From contig DXZC01000041.1 of assembly GCA_019415505.1 (NCBI GenBank), positions 1 to 16,604 on the forward strand: DNA of 16,604 nucleotides. Direction: 5' to 3'. Source of the DNA: Peptococcaceae bacterium (GTDB lineage Bacteria; Bacillota; Dehalobacteriia; UBA7702). The notes beneath the pieces are model-generated. The model worked only from the letters and a program-made list of their open reading frames with translations, was not told where the DNA came from and made no database searches. The stretch's first letter is position 1. The number at the start of each line of letters is the position of its first letter. Made by a program: the position numbers and the translations under genes. Positions 8,199-15,899 of the stretch are shown one piece after another.

Positions 8199-8397
8199 TG
8201 CTTTGGTTTTGAGAGTTCCCCGAGCTGACTGCACTGCTTTGCGCCTGATAAATGGCGGCTAGGGCACTTAATTGCGAGCCGGCGGCGGACAGTATATTGC
8301 CCCAGATATCCATCTCATTGACAGTTATACGCTCAGAGAAAAGAATGACGATATAAGTGGTAATCCAAACGAATTCTTCGGCATTTAAATTATACAT
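8182..8397 (-). CDS. Small protein with one hydrophobic segment
   Basis: This 71-residue gene starts at an ATG with a strong AAAGGAGTG site 5-6 bases upstream, so it is very probably real although short. An acidic start (MYNLNAEEF) leads into one hydrophobic stretch, about residues 9-22 (FVWITTYIVILFSE), then an amphipathic middle (MDIWGNILSAAGSQLSALAA), and a low-complexity Ser/Gln/Asn tail (SSAVSSGNSQNQ). It may sit at the membrane as a single-pass or peripheral protein. It is transcribed away from the Lrp-type regulator from an overlapping promoter pair, and its last 17 bases overlap the convergent YpsA-like gene. I do not recognise a family or function. Confidence 0.7.
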   Translation of the reverse strand: MYNLNAEEFVWITTYIVILFSERITVNEMDIWGNILSAAGSQLSALAAIYQAQSSAVSSGNSQNQSTNEPG

Positions 8398-8424
8398 GAT
8401 TTCACTCCTTTTTGAGGAAAAATA

Positions 8425-8453
8425 TTGGTTTTCTCAGCAATATATGATATAAT
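8425..8453 (+). promoter_or_regulatory. Promoter of the Lrp-aminotransferase-trk-dna operon
   Basis: A perfect extended -10 element TGATATAAT ends at 8453 (TATAAT at 8448-8453, TG at 8445-8446). Seventeen bases upstream lies TTGGTT (8425-8430), a weak -35. Extended -10 promoters tolerate weak -35 boxes. It lies 71 bases upstream of the regulator's start and is embedded in the opposite-strand promoter. Confidence 0.55.
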
Positions 8454-8467
8454 AATTTATTAATCAA
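8439..8467 (-). promoter_or_regulatory. Promoter of the 71-residue gene
   Basis: On the minus strand, TTGATT (8462-8467) and TATATT (8439-8444) are 17 bases apart, a good sigma-A match, 42 bases upstream of the start codon. Its elements interleave with those of the divergent promoter, so one bound polymerase should exclude the other. Confidence 0.55.
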
Positions 8468-8524
8468 TATTTTATTATATTAGATTATTCTTTGATTTAT
8501 GGTTTGTGAAAAGGAGGGTTTACT

Positions 8525-9022
8525 ATGGAAGATATGAAGAGAGAGCTGCTGGAAATCTTATCGGACAATAGCCGTTTGTCCGTCAAAACAATAGCTGGGA
8601 TGCTGGGCGTAACACCTGAGGAAGTGGAAAAGGCTATTGCTGAGTTGGAAAGAGATAAAGTAATTCTTAAATATACCACCATAGTTAATTGGGAAAAAAC
8701 CAATAAAGAAAATATGGTTTCAGCCCGCATAGACGTACAAGTGCAGCCCCAAAGGGAAGTGGGCTTTGATGAAATAGCCCGCCGAATATGCCGCTTTCCG
8801 GAAGTAAAATCCCTCTTACTGGTTTCTGGTAAGTTTGATTTCTTTGTTATGGTAGAGGCCAAAACCATGATGGACGTTTCCAACTTTGTTTCCGGTAAGC
8901 TTGCCACTATAGACGGGGTAAAAAGCACATGGACGAACTTTGTGCTCAAAGCCTATAAGGAAAACGAAGTAATTTATGAAGATGATTCCATAGTAGATAA
9001 CAGACAGGTGGTGTTGGCATGA
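8525..9022 (+). CDS. Lrp/AsnC-family transcriptional regulator
   Basis: This 165-residue protein has the two Lrp/AsnC domains: an N-terminal helix-turn-helix (about residues 4-50, with LSVKTIAGMLGVTPEEVEKA) and a C-terminal RAM/ligand-binding domain (about 68-145, with VKSLLLVSGKFDFFVMVEA and a closing TNFVLKAYK). Such proteins sense amino acids as oligomers and usually control nearby amino-acid genes. AAAAGGAGG precedes the ATG. The last four bases ATGA also start the aminotransferase gene, so the two are translationally coupled. The pairing matches AlaR-AlaT (YugG-YugH) of Bacillus subtilis, where the regulator senses alanine and controls the transaminase. That role is inferred by context; the promoter it probably acts on is the divergent one just upstream. 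Confidence 0.92.
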   Translation: MEDMKRELLEILSDNSRLSVKTIAGMLGVTPEEVEKAIAELERDKVILKYTTIVNWEKTNKENMVSARIDVQVQPQREVGFDEIARRICRFPEVKSLLLVSGKFDFFVMVEAKTMMDVSNFVSGKLATIDGVKSTWTNFVLKAYKENEVIYEDDSIVDNRQVVLA

Positions 9023-10185
9023 CTTTTAGGCCTGATAAGTATATTGCCCCCGCCATTAAGGCCATTCCTCCCTCTGGCATTAGAAAATTCTTTGATTTAT
9101 GCGTTGGCTCAGATGATATTATATCCTTAGGGGTAGGGGAGCCGGACTTTGTATCCCCCTGGACAATCAGGGAAGCCTGCGTTTATTCCTTAGGAAAGGG
9201 GTATACCATGTATACTTCTAATTATGGTATGCCTGAATTGCGCCTGGAGATAGTGAAATACCTATATAACCGCTTTGGCTTGGAGTACGATGAGAACACT
9301 GATATTATTGTAACGGTGGGAGCTAGTGAAGCCATAGATATAGCTTTGCGCTCTGTGCTCACGCCTGGCGATGAAGTTTTAATACCGGAGCCTTGTTATG
9401 TATCCTATCAGGCTTGTACTTTGATGTCCAATGGTGTGCCGGTGGCTGTTCCCTTAACAGCGGAAAATGAGTTTAAACTCACACCGGAATTATTGGAAAA
9501 ATATGTTACGCCCAAAACGAAAGTCTTAATATTAAGCTTTCCCAATAACCCAACCGGCGCTGTTATGAACCGCCAGGAGTTGGAAGCCCTAGCGGCTGTG
9601 GCTATAAAACATGACCTAATAGTAATTAGCGATGAAATATATTGTGAGCTGTCCTATGAGGAAGAACCTGTATCCTTAGCCTCCATTCCTGGCATGAAGG
9701 ACAGAACTATGCTAGTAAACGGCGTTTCTAAATCCTTTGCTATGACAGGGTGGCGGGTAGGCTATATAGCTTGCCATAAGGATTTTATTCAGGCCATGGT
9801 AAAGATACACCAATATACTATTTTATGCGCCCCCATTATGGGGCAAATGGCCGCCATAGAAGCTTTCCAAAACGGCTTTAAAGAAGTAGCCAAAATGAAG
9901 GAAGAATATAATAGACGCCGGCGTTATCTGGTACAGAGAGCCAAAGAAATTGGCTTAGATATGGTTACTCCCGGCGGCGCTTTTTACGCTTTCCCTTCCA
10001 TTGCCAAACTAGGTATGTCCTCAGAGGAATTTGCGAACCAACTTTTGCAAGCGGAAAAAGTAGCCGTAGTGCCGGGCACAGCGTTTGGGGAATCTGGCGA
10101 AGGATTTATTCGTGCTTCCTATGCCACGTCCATGTCCTTACTAGTTGAGGCTTTTAATAGGATAGACCATTTTGTTAATAAATAA
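9019..10185 (+). CDS. PLP-dependent class I aminotransferase (AlaT-like)
   Basis: This is a 388-residue fold-type I aminotransferase of the subgroup that includes PatA, AspB-like and AlaT enzymes. Family motifs are PPSGIRKFFD, SLGVGEPDF (37-45), YTSNYGMPELR (65-75), FPNNPTGA (174-181, Asn177), SDEIY (204-208, Asp205 holds the PLP ring nitrogen) and NGVSKSFAMTGWRVGY, where Lys238 forms the Schiff base with PLP. A late FIRASYA supplies the Arg that binds the substrate carboxylate. The start overlaps the regulator's stop (ATGA). With an Lrp-type partner, alanine or another neutral or aromatic amino acid is the likely substrate, but specificity cannot be read from sequence. trkA follows after 23 bases. 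Confidence 0.93.
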   Translation: MTFRPDKYIAPAIKAIPPSGIRKFFDLCVGSDDIISLGVGEPDFVSPWTIREACVYSLGKGYTMYTSNYGMPELRLEIVKYLYNRFGLEYDENTDIIVTVGASEAIDIALRSVLTPGDEVLIPEPCYVSYQACTLMSNGVPVAVPLTAENEFKLTPELLEKYVTPKTKVLILSFPNNPTGAVMNRQELEALAAVAIKHDLIVISDEIYCELSYEEEPVSLASIPGMKDRTMLVNGVSKSFAMTGWRVGYIACHKDFIQAMVKIHQYTILCAPIMGQMAAIEAFQNGFKEVAKMKEEYNRRRRYLVQRAKEIGLDMVTPGGAFYAFPSIAKLGMSSEEFANQLLQAEKVAVVPGTAFGESGEGFIRASYATSMSLLVEAFNRIDHFVNK

Positions 10186-10208
10186 TGAAATGATTTAAAG
10201 GTAATAAC

Positions 10209-11555
10209 ATGAAAATTATTATTGTGGGTGCAGGTAAAGTTGGCTATATCTTGGCCCAGATGCTTTCGGTTGAGGATCATGACGTAACAGTTCTGGATCG
10301 TAAACCTCAGCGTTTGGATATTGTTAACGAACGATTAGATGTTAATACTGTTTTAGGCAGCTGTGCGTCTACCGCCGTGCTGAAAGAGGCTGGTATTGAG
10401 GAGGCGGATATTCTTCTGGCAGTTACCGAACGGGACGAGCTAAATATTGTTGCCTCCTTTATTGCTAAATCTTTTGGCGTAAAAACTACAATAGCCAGGG
10501 TAAGAAGTCCTGAATTTGTGGATATAGACCAAGAGACCACCAAAAAGTCTTTAGGCATAGATATGATAATAAACCCTGAAAGAGTAGCAGCTCACCAAAT
10601 AGCAAAGCTGGTGGACTTTCCCGACGCTTTAAATGTGGAATACTACCATAATGGGCGGGTACTGTTACTGGAATTTAGGGTTACGGAAACAACTTTGGCC
10701 GCTGGTAAAAGGCTAAAGGATATAAAAACCAATCATTCTTATTTAATCGTTGGCATCATTCGGGATGGTAAAATGATTATACCAGGGGGGGAAGAGCTAA
10801 TCTTAGTTGGTGATTTCCTTTTTCTGATAACTACATTGGAACATATGAATGACGTCAAGCTGATTTTTGGTCAAGAGAGGCGCAAAGCTAAAAATTGCAT
10901 GATTGTCGGTGGCGACACGATCAGCTATTATTTGGCTATGGAATTAGAAAAAAAAGGCTTAAATATAAAAATATTTGAAGAAGATTTTGACCAATGTAAG
11001 GAATTAGCTGATAAGTTGGATCGGTCTTTGGTTATTAACGGTGACGCCACTGATATTCAGCTTTTACGAGATGAGAATGTGGAGGAATCCGATATTTTTG
11101 TAGCTGTTACTGAGGACGACCATTTTAATGTTTTAAGCGCAATTTTAGCCAAGCAGTTAGGCGCCGGCAGAACTATAACACAGCTGCGTATGTCCGATTA
11201 TATACCATTAGTAGAAAAGATAGGAATTGACCAAAATATTAGCCCCAGGCTGTTGGCTGCTGGAGCTATTCTAAAATATGTCCGCATGAGTAATATCGTT
11301 TCCGTCACCCTAATTGGAGATGCCAGCGCCCATGTTATGGAACTTATTGCGCCAGAAAAGGCTGAGCATCTCAATGTGCCGCTTATGGATCTACATTTCC
11401 CCGAAAACGCCATTTTAGGTACGATAGTCAGGGGGGAAAGCGTTATTATTCCCAAAGGTAGCGACGTGATAAAAGCAGGGGATCACTTAATAATCTTTGC
11501 TTTACCTGAAGCCAGCCTGGAGGCTGAAAAATTCTTTAAAGAAAAAAAGAGATAA
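10209..11555 (+). CDS. trkA: Trk potassium uptake, NAD(H)-binding regulatory subunit TrkA
   Basis: TrkA is the cytosolic gating ring of the TrkH potassium channel. The 448-residue protein has the typical double layout: an RCK-N Rossmann domain (1-120, GAGKVGYILAQML with GxGxxG, and Asp of VLDRKPQ at the strand end), an RCK-C domain (about 140-220), a second RCK-N (about 228-345, IVGGDTISYYLAMELEKKGL, INGDATD) and a final RCK-C (about 365-445, ending with GDHLIIFALPE). In the second Rossmann domain the glycine motif is imperfect (GGDTIS), as is common in TrkA; the first domain probably binds the nucleotide. AAAGG lies before the ATG. trkH begins two bases after the stop, confirming the partnership. 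Confidence 0.96.
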   Translation: MKIIIVGAGKVGYILAQMLSVEDHDVTVLDRKPQRLDIVNERLDVNTVLGSCASTAVLKEAGIEEADILLAVTERDELNIVASFIAKSFGVKTTIARVRSPEFVDIDQETTKKSLGIDMIINPERVAAHQIAKLVDFPDALNVEYYHNGRVLLLEFRVTETTLAAGKRLKDIKTNHSYLIVGIIRDGKMIIPGGEELILVGDFLFLITTLEHMNDVKLIFGQERRKAKNCMIVGGDTISYYLAMELEKKGLNIKIFEEDFDQCKELADKLDRSLVINGDATDIQLLRDENVEESDIFVAVTEDDHFNVLSAILAKQLGAGRTITQLRMSDYIPLVEKIGIDQNISPRLLAAGAILKYVRMSNIVSVTLIGDASAHVMELIAPEKAEHLNVPLMDLHFPENAILGTIVRGESVIIPKGSDVIKAGDHLIIFALPEASLEAEKFFKEKKR

Positions 11556-11557
11556 TC

Positions 11558-13006
11558 ATGATAAGATTTGGCACAGTAATAAATAACATTGGTAAATTAA
11601 TTCTGCTAGTGGATTTTACCTTATTTTTACCTCTACTGGTTTCTCTTTTTAGCGGTAAGACTAATACTTTAGATTTTCTTTATACAATTATCATAACATC
11701 AATAGTAGGGGGGCTATGCGTTGTTTTCGCCAAGCCCCAGGGGAATATTCGAGCTAAAGAAAGTTACCTCATAGTTACAGTGGGCTGGATTTTAGTTTCT
11801 ATTCTAGGCTCCTTGCCCTATGCCTTTGCCGGCGTTTTTCCTGATTACAGCTCCGCTTTTTTTGAAACTATGTCCGGTTTTACCACCACTGGTTCAACGG
11901 CTTTTACAGATGTGGAGGTCCTGTCTCAAGAGATACTTTTGTGGCGCTCCATGACACAATGGCTGGGCGGTTTAGGGGTTGTTGTTCTCTTTGTGGCTAT
12001 TCTTTCCCAGGTGAGCACTGGCGGTCAGTCAATGTTGCGGGCGGAGCTTTCCGGTCCCTACCAAGAAAAGCTTACCAGTCATATTAAAGACTCCGCTATG
12101 ATTCTCTGGAAAATATATAGCATACTGACTATTATTCTCATCTTGCTCTTGCTTTTAGGTGGCATGAGTCTTTTTGATGCTGTCTGCCATAGCTTTAGCA
12201 CCATGGCCACTGGCGGCTTTTCCACTCGTAATGCCAGTGTAGCTGCTTTTAACAGCCCGTATATAGAATGGGTTATAACTATTTTTATGTTTTTAGCTGG
12301 CGTTAGCTATCCTCTATACTACAAAGCTGTGGTAAACCGTTCCCTTAAACAGATTTTTAAAAATGAAGAATTTCGCCTTTATGTTTGTATTACAGTTTTA
12401 GCCTCACTGTTTATTTTTATTAACTTAGTTTTATATTGGGACGGTACCACCTCGGAAAAGCTAAGACACGCCTTTTTTAATCTGCTTTCCATGCTGACTA
12501 CCACTGGTTTTGCTTCAGATAATTTTGATGTTTGGCCAGCGGCCTCCCACGTCTTGCTGATGTGTATAATGATGATTGGGGCTTGTTATTCTTCAACTTC
12601 CGGCTCAATAAAAATGGGTACCTATCTTTTAAGCTATAAAACATTGAGAGTACAGATGTTTAGACTATTGCACCCCAGGGCTTTAGTGGAAATAAAGGTC
12701 AATAATAAGGTGGTGCCTGAACGTACAGCTCTAAAGGTGAATCAGTTTTTTATTCTATTTTTTGTAGTTATGTTTTTGGGAGCAATTTCTCTGAGCATGA
12801 CGGGCCTTACCTTTGCGGAAGCCTTTACCGGTTCTATGACGGCTATTACCAACTCCGGCCCCGCTATGGGGCGCTTAGGAGCTTCCGGTAATTTTTCGGA
12901 AGTTACCGCTGCCGGTAAATGGATAATGAGCTTTTTAATGCTGGGCGGACGCTTGGAGCTGTATACGGTTTTGGTTATTTTTACACGCGATTTTTGGCGG
13001 CAATGA
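11558..13006 (+). CDS. trkH: Trk potassium uptake, membrane channel subunit TrkH
   Basis: TrkH is the membrane pore of the Trk potassium system, built from four linked helix-pore loop-helix repeats. The 482-residue protein is full length and strongly hydrophobic. The four filter loops can be seen: SGFTTTGST, ATGGFST, LTTTGFAS and TNSGPAMG, each with the conserved filter glycine. LPYAFAG, MTQWLGGLGVVVLFVAILSQ and the closing LMLGGRLELYTVLVIF are further family marks. Its ATG sits two bases after the trkA stop and only a weak AAGAGA site precedes it, so coupled translation is likely. TrkH usually imports K+ with the membrane potential, gated by TrkA. Confidence 0.96.
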   Translation: MIRFGTVINNIGKLILLVDFTLFLPLLVSLFSGKTNTLDFLYTIIITSIVGGLCVVFAKPQGNIRAKESYLIVTVGWILVSILGSLPYAFAGVFPDYSSAFFETMSGFTTTGSTAFTDVEVLSQEILLWRSMTQWLGGLGVVVLFVAILSQVSTGGQSMLRAELSGPYQEKLTSHIKDSAMILWKIYSILTIILILLLLLGGMSLFDAVCHSFSTMATGGFSTRNASVAAFNSPYIEWVITIFMFLAGVSYPLYYKAVVNRSLKQIFKNEEFRLYVCITVLASLFIFINLVLYWDGTTSEKLRHAFFNLLSMLTTTGFASDNFDVWPAASHVLLMCIMMIGACYSSTSGSIKMGTYLLSYKTLRVQMFRLLHPRALVEIKVNNKVVPERTALKVNQFFILFFVVMFLGAISLSMTGLTFAEAFTGSMTAITNSGPAMGRLGASGNFSEVTAAGKWIMSFLMLGGRLELYTVLVIFTRDFWRQ

Positions 13007-13016
13007 GGGACTATAA

Positions 13017-13736
13017 ATGAGTAATAAACAATGTAATGAAATATTAATAGACATAATTTCCGATATGACCTCGGTTCCCAATATCCTTTTAGATTATTAT
13101 CCTGAATTTGGCTTAACAGAGGCTGAAGTTATTTTTCTCATCGAAATTTTGCGCTCTAAATCCCAATGCTCAGATTTAACTATTAAGGAAATAGCCAACA
13201 ACAGCCATTATTCCTCAAGAGAATTTTCCCAGCTTTTAACTGCTTTGGTGGATAAGGGCTTTCTGGCCTTTAATAAAGATAGTGAATTAAGTCTGAACGC
13301 TTTTTTTGAAAAAATGCGGGAAGCTTGGGGCTGGAAAAAAGCCCGTATTAAAATAAAAGAGCAGGACCGGGCCAAGGAAAACGAATTTGATGCGGAATTT
13401 TCCGCCATTTACCTTAAATTTCAGGAAGAAATGGGTCGTCCTTTATCGTCTATAGAGGGAGAGCAAATCAAAGACTGGTTTGTTGCCTTGGGTATGAATG
13501 GGGAAATGATCTATGAAGCGTTAAAAAAAGCTGTTTTGTTAGATAAACGAAATTTTCAGTATATCAATAAAATTCTTTTGGATTGGCAGGCCAAAAGCTA
13601 CCATAGCGTACAGGACGTCTGTCAAGGAGAACAGGGCAAACAGCAAAAGGCAGATAAGAAGAAAAAAACAGGCAAAAAATACCGAGATGACCAAAAGGGC
13701 GATATTTTTGATGACGATATGTTTGAGGTGAACTGA
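13017..13736 (+). CDS. dnaD: DnaD-domain replication initiation protein
   Basis: This 239-residue protein matches DnaD in length (about 230) and layout: an N-terminal winged-helix region (about residues 15-95, including the EIANNSHYSSREFSQLLTAL turn), then a DnaD-like C-terminal domain (about 130-200) with FQEEMGRPLSSIEGEQIKDW and FQYINKILLDW, ending in a Lys-rich and then Asp-rich tail (KKKKTGKKYR, DDDM). DnaD and its relative DnaB help place the replicative helicase at oriC in Firmicutes. The next gene encodes a helicase loader one base further on, which supports a role in initiation or restart. Prophages also carry DnaD-DnaC pairs, but no phage genes are seen nearby. The GAGGGA before the ATG serves as binding site. 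Confidence 0.88.
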   Translation: MSNKQCNEILIDIISDMTSVPNILLDYYPEFGLTEAEVIFLIEILRSKSQCSDLTIKEIANNSHYSSREFSQLLTALVDKGFLAFNKDSELSLNAFFEKMREAWGWKKARIKIKEQDRAKENEFDAEFSAIYLKFQEEMGRPLSSIEGEQIKDWFVALGMNGEMIYEALKKAVLLDKRNFQYINKILLDWQAKSYHSVQDVCQGEQGKQQKADKKKKTGKKYRDDQKGDIFDDDMFEVN

Positions 13737-13737
13737 T

Positions 13738-14535
13738 ATGGAAAAAGTCAGTGATATTATAAATAGGTTAGACTCACCTAAGGCCGGAGCCGAACCCCAG
13801 TTTAAATGCGCCCTTTGTGAAGATGTGGGCTATATTATCCAGGGTGATAAGGTTAAAGAATGCTCTTGCCGCAAAGTTTCTGAATTGGCGAGAAAGAGGA
13901 AAAATGCGGGCATAACGCCTCATTTGGCCAAAATGCAATTTGCGGATTTTGACTATTCTTTCTACACCACTGAACAGAGAGGCAAGAACCGTTCAACCTA
14001 TAGGGACAACGCACGTTTAACCGTAGCGGCAGCACAAAGGTTTTCTGAGTCAATCAAAAAAGGGGAACCTACAGAAGGTATGCTGCTAATGGGTAGTGTT
14101 GGTTGCGGCAAAACTTATTTAGCCGCCTCGATTGCCAACGACTTGGTAGAGCATGATGTAGATGTAAAATTTGTAGTGGTGCCGGATTTTTTAGATGAAT
14201 TACGTTACACCTTCACTGATACTACCGCGGCTAAAGAACTGGAATTGATGGAACAGGTAAAATCAGTCTCTGTTTTAATTTTAGATGATTTAGGGGCTCA
14301 TAATTATACTGATTGGTCGATTAAAACCTTATTTTCCATTATTAATTATCGGGTTAATTACGAATTGCCCATGGTAGTGACAACCAACCTCTCTGTGGAG
14401 GAAATAGAAGATTTAATTGGCTCCAGAATTTATTCGCGTTTAGTTGAGTCCTGCGGTCTTTACCAGATGCGTTGCAGCTATGACATTCGAGCAGCTATGC
14501 GTAAGCGGGGCAATAGTTTAAATAAACAAAAGTAG
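13738..14535 (+). CDS. DnaC/DnaI-type helicase-loader AAA+ ATPase
   Basis: The product is a 265-residue AAA+ ATPase that should load the replicative helicase onto single-stranded DNA. An N-terminal zinc motif (Cys24, Cys27, Cys42, Cys44: CALC and CSC) matches the helicase-binding domain of DnaI/DnaC. The ATPase part shows Walker A GSVGCGKT (119-126), Walker B LILDDLGA (180-187), sensor 1 VVTTNLS (213-219) and the arginine-finger segment GSRIYSRLVE (228-237). GAGGTGA in the end of the preceding gene serves as its ribosome binding site. The order DnaD-domain protein then loader mirrors dnaB-dnaI of Bacillus. IstB transposition helpers share this fold, but no istA is present and the zinc motif argues against it. 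The name dnaC is avoided because it denotes the helicase itself in Bacillus. Confidence 0.92.
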   Translation: MEKVSDIINRLDSPKAGAEPQFKCALCEDVGYIIQGDKVKECSCRKVSELARKRKNAGITPHLAKMQFADFDYSFYTTEQRGKNRSTYRDNARLTVAAAQRFSESIKKGEPTEGMLLMGSVGCGKTYLAASIANDLVEHDVDVKFVVVPDFLDELRYTFTDTTAAKELELMEQVKSVSVLILDDLGAHNYTDWSIKTLFSIINYRVNYELPMVVTTNLSVEEIEDLIGSRIYSRLVESCGLYQMRCSYDIRAAMRKRGNSLNKQK

Positions 14536-14543
14536 GCGTTAAG

Positions 14544-15350
14544 ATGAAAATAAAATTGGCCCTTATACAAGGTAATATTGCTTTGGGTGATGTTACTGCT
14601 AATGAAAAAAAATTCCAGGAACTTATGAGCCGGAGTTTAGAGGATAATGTAGATTTTATTGTTTTACCGGAACTTTGGAATAGCGGCTATGACTTAAATA
14701 ATATTCAGGAGTTAGCCCAAAAAGAAAAGGGTTCCAGTATGTCTTTGCTGAAAGAGTTTGCTGCCCAGCATAGCGTAAATATTGTCGGCGGCAGCGTAGC
14801 AGAACGCCAAGCTGGTAAGTACTACAATATGTCACCATTAATAAACCGTCGGGGCAGAATTACGGAAAAATACCGAAAAGCTCATCTTTTCCCCCTGGTG
14901 CTAGAAGAAAATAAATACTTTACTGCTGGGGATAAATGGGGGCTGGCTGAGGCGGACGATATACCGATAGGTCTTATGCTCTGTTATGATTTGCGATTTC
15001 CCGAATTTTGCCGTAACCTGGTACTCCGCGGTGCGGAAATAATCTTTGTACCAGCAGAGTGGCCCCGGGAAAGGATGAAACATTGGCGGTCCTTATTAAT
15101 TAGCCGGGCCATTGAAAACCAAGTTTTCCTGGTAGGCGTGAATAGGGTAGGGAGCGATGATTCGTCTAGCTATGGCGGCGGTTCTTTGGTGGTCGACCCC
15201 TATGGCAATATTTTAGCCGAGGGCGGTGAAGACGAAGAGGTGATTATCGCTGAGATAGAGTTGGATTTAATTACAGAATTCAGAAAAAGAATACCAGCTT
15301 TAGGCGATAGAATGAACATACTTGACGAAATTGATAATAGTTATATGTAA
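14544..15350 (+). CDS. Nitrilase-superfamily carbon-nitrogen hydrolase (amidase)
   Basis: This 268-residue enzyme of the nitrilase superfamily shows the whole catalytic triad: Glu43 (LPELWNSGY), Lys112 (EKYRKAHLF) and the nucleophile Cys147 (LMLCYDLRFPE). The length and the YDLRFPE and EWPRERMKHW context suit omega-amidase or deaminated-glutathione-amidase-like members (YafV/Nit2 group), which hydrolyse alpha-ketoglutaramate-type amides produced by transaminases. That would fit an operon with an aminotransferase at its head, but the link is inference. It is the last gene of the seven-gene run, 8 bases after the helicase loader, with a weak ribosome binding site. A strong hairpin follows 95 bases after its stop. 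Confidence 0.9.
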   Translation: MKIKLALIQGNIALGDVTANEKKFQELMSRSLEDNVDFIVLPELWNSGYDLNNIQELAQKEKGSSMSLLKEFAAQHSVNIVGGSVAERQAGKYYNMSPLINRRGRITEKYRKAHLFPLVLEENKYFTAGDKWGLAEADDIPIGLMLCYDLRFPEFCRNLVLRGAEIIFVPAEWPRERMKHWRSLLISRAIENQVFLVGVNRVGSDDSSSYGGGSLVVDPYGNILAEGGEDEEVIIAEIELDLITEFRKRIPALGDRMNILDEIDNSYM

Positions 15351-15444
15351 GCAAGTTAATATAAAAGCGGCGCTGCATTTGATGAACCACCATATTGAAG
15401 TTTCGGGAGCGAACTGATTTAACGGCTGGCAAACAAAAAGCGAC
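15351..15444. other. Short untranslated stretch after the amidase gene
   Basis: No supported gene is seen between the amidase stop and the terminator. The plus strand carries a short open run ending in MNHHIEVSGAN, without a ribosome binding site, which I treat as chance. Confidence 0.4.
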
Positions 15445-15484
15445 AAAAGACGGGAAAGAGGTCACAGCTTCTTTCCCGTCTTTT
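15445..15484. terminator. Intrinsic, probably bidirectional terminator
   Basis: A perfect 15-bp inverted repeat (left arm AAAAGACGGGAAAGA at 15445-15459, right arm 15470-15484) encloses a 10-base loop. The A-rich left and T-rich right ends give a T-tract on both strands. It closes the seven-gene plus-strand operon and can stop minus-strand transcripts arriving from the region of the regulator. Confidence 0.88.
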
Positions 15485-15526
15485 CCTATACACTTATGAG
15501 ACGATAAAGTGGCATTTTGCCAACTT

Positions 15527-15697
15527 TTAGGATTCGTATATTACCACTATTTCTCTGCTCTTAATACCGTATAGAGAGATGATTTTCCTCCTAAATATCC
15601 ATGGTGACAAAGAGGGAGGTGATATACCTTTTTCGATGGTAGCAATATAAATTACTTGTCCTATTCCCGCATTTGCAAAACGGTATAAATCAAGCAC
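15527..15697 (-). other. Possible 56-codon gene with GTG start
   Basis: On the minus strand a GTG at 15695-15697 opens a 56-residue frame ending at 15527. AAAGAGG lies 7 bases before it, a usable ribosome binding site. The product would begin LDLYRFANAGIGQVIYIATI, contain SPWIFRRKIISLYG and end REIVVIYES: basic, with two beta-like hydrophobic strands. No family is recognised. The surrounding DNA contains gene relics, so it may be the remains of a longer gene. The bidirectional terminator lies just downstream. Confidence 0.25.
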
Positions 15698-15857
15698 TTT
15701 TCAGCCTCTTTGGCGTAATGTTGTGTCCCTAATATTTTGTGGACCCAAGCGGTTTATCTGGTTACATTATTTTGATTATGCAAAAGCAAAGGCGAAAAGA
15801 ACCTTCAAGATTAACTTGAATATAAAGCCATAAATATACGACGTTTTTAAATATAAT

Positions 15858-15899
15858 AAAAAGGCCGCTGATCATTGATTGCTCACAGGTTAAGCGGCT
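15858..15899 (-). terminator. Terminator-like hairpin behind the decayed KTR gene
   Basis: Read on the minus strand, GCCGCT (15893-15898) pairs with AGCGGC (15864-15869) with one further G-T pair, a long 23-base loop, and a run of five T (15858-15862). It follows directly on the relic of the cysteine-rich gene and so probably was its terminator. It may also end transcription of the XRE-type regulator. Confidence 0.45.

Noticed and set aside
8497..8949. A 150-codon minus-strand frame covering the Lrp-type gene
   Set aside because: It lies opposite a well-supported gene, crosses that gene's ribosome binding site and shows Ser-rich filler sequence. It is a shadow frame.
13738..14535. Helicase loader as an IstB transposition helper
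   Set aside because: No istA transposase or IS ends are present, the N-terminal zinc motif is that of helicase loaders, and the DnaD-domain gene lies directly upstream.
15505..15529. Small hairpin around GTGGCATTTTGCCAAC
   Set aside because: The stem is short and bulged with no clear T-tract of its own. The strong inverted repeat at 15445-15484 explains termination better.
15661..15753. Minus-strand fragment reading WVHKILGTQHYAKEAEK, resembling the C-terminal LGH...TTQ-YAK of tyrosine recombinases
   Set aside because: The resemblance requires deletion of the LGH histidine segment, only about 30 codons are open, and no catalytic Arg or other recombinase part is found around it. Too weak to call.
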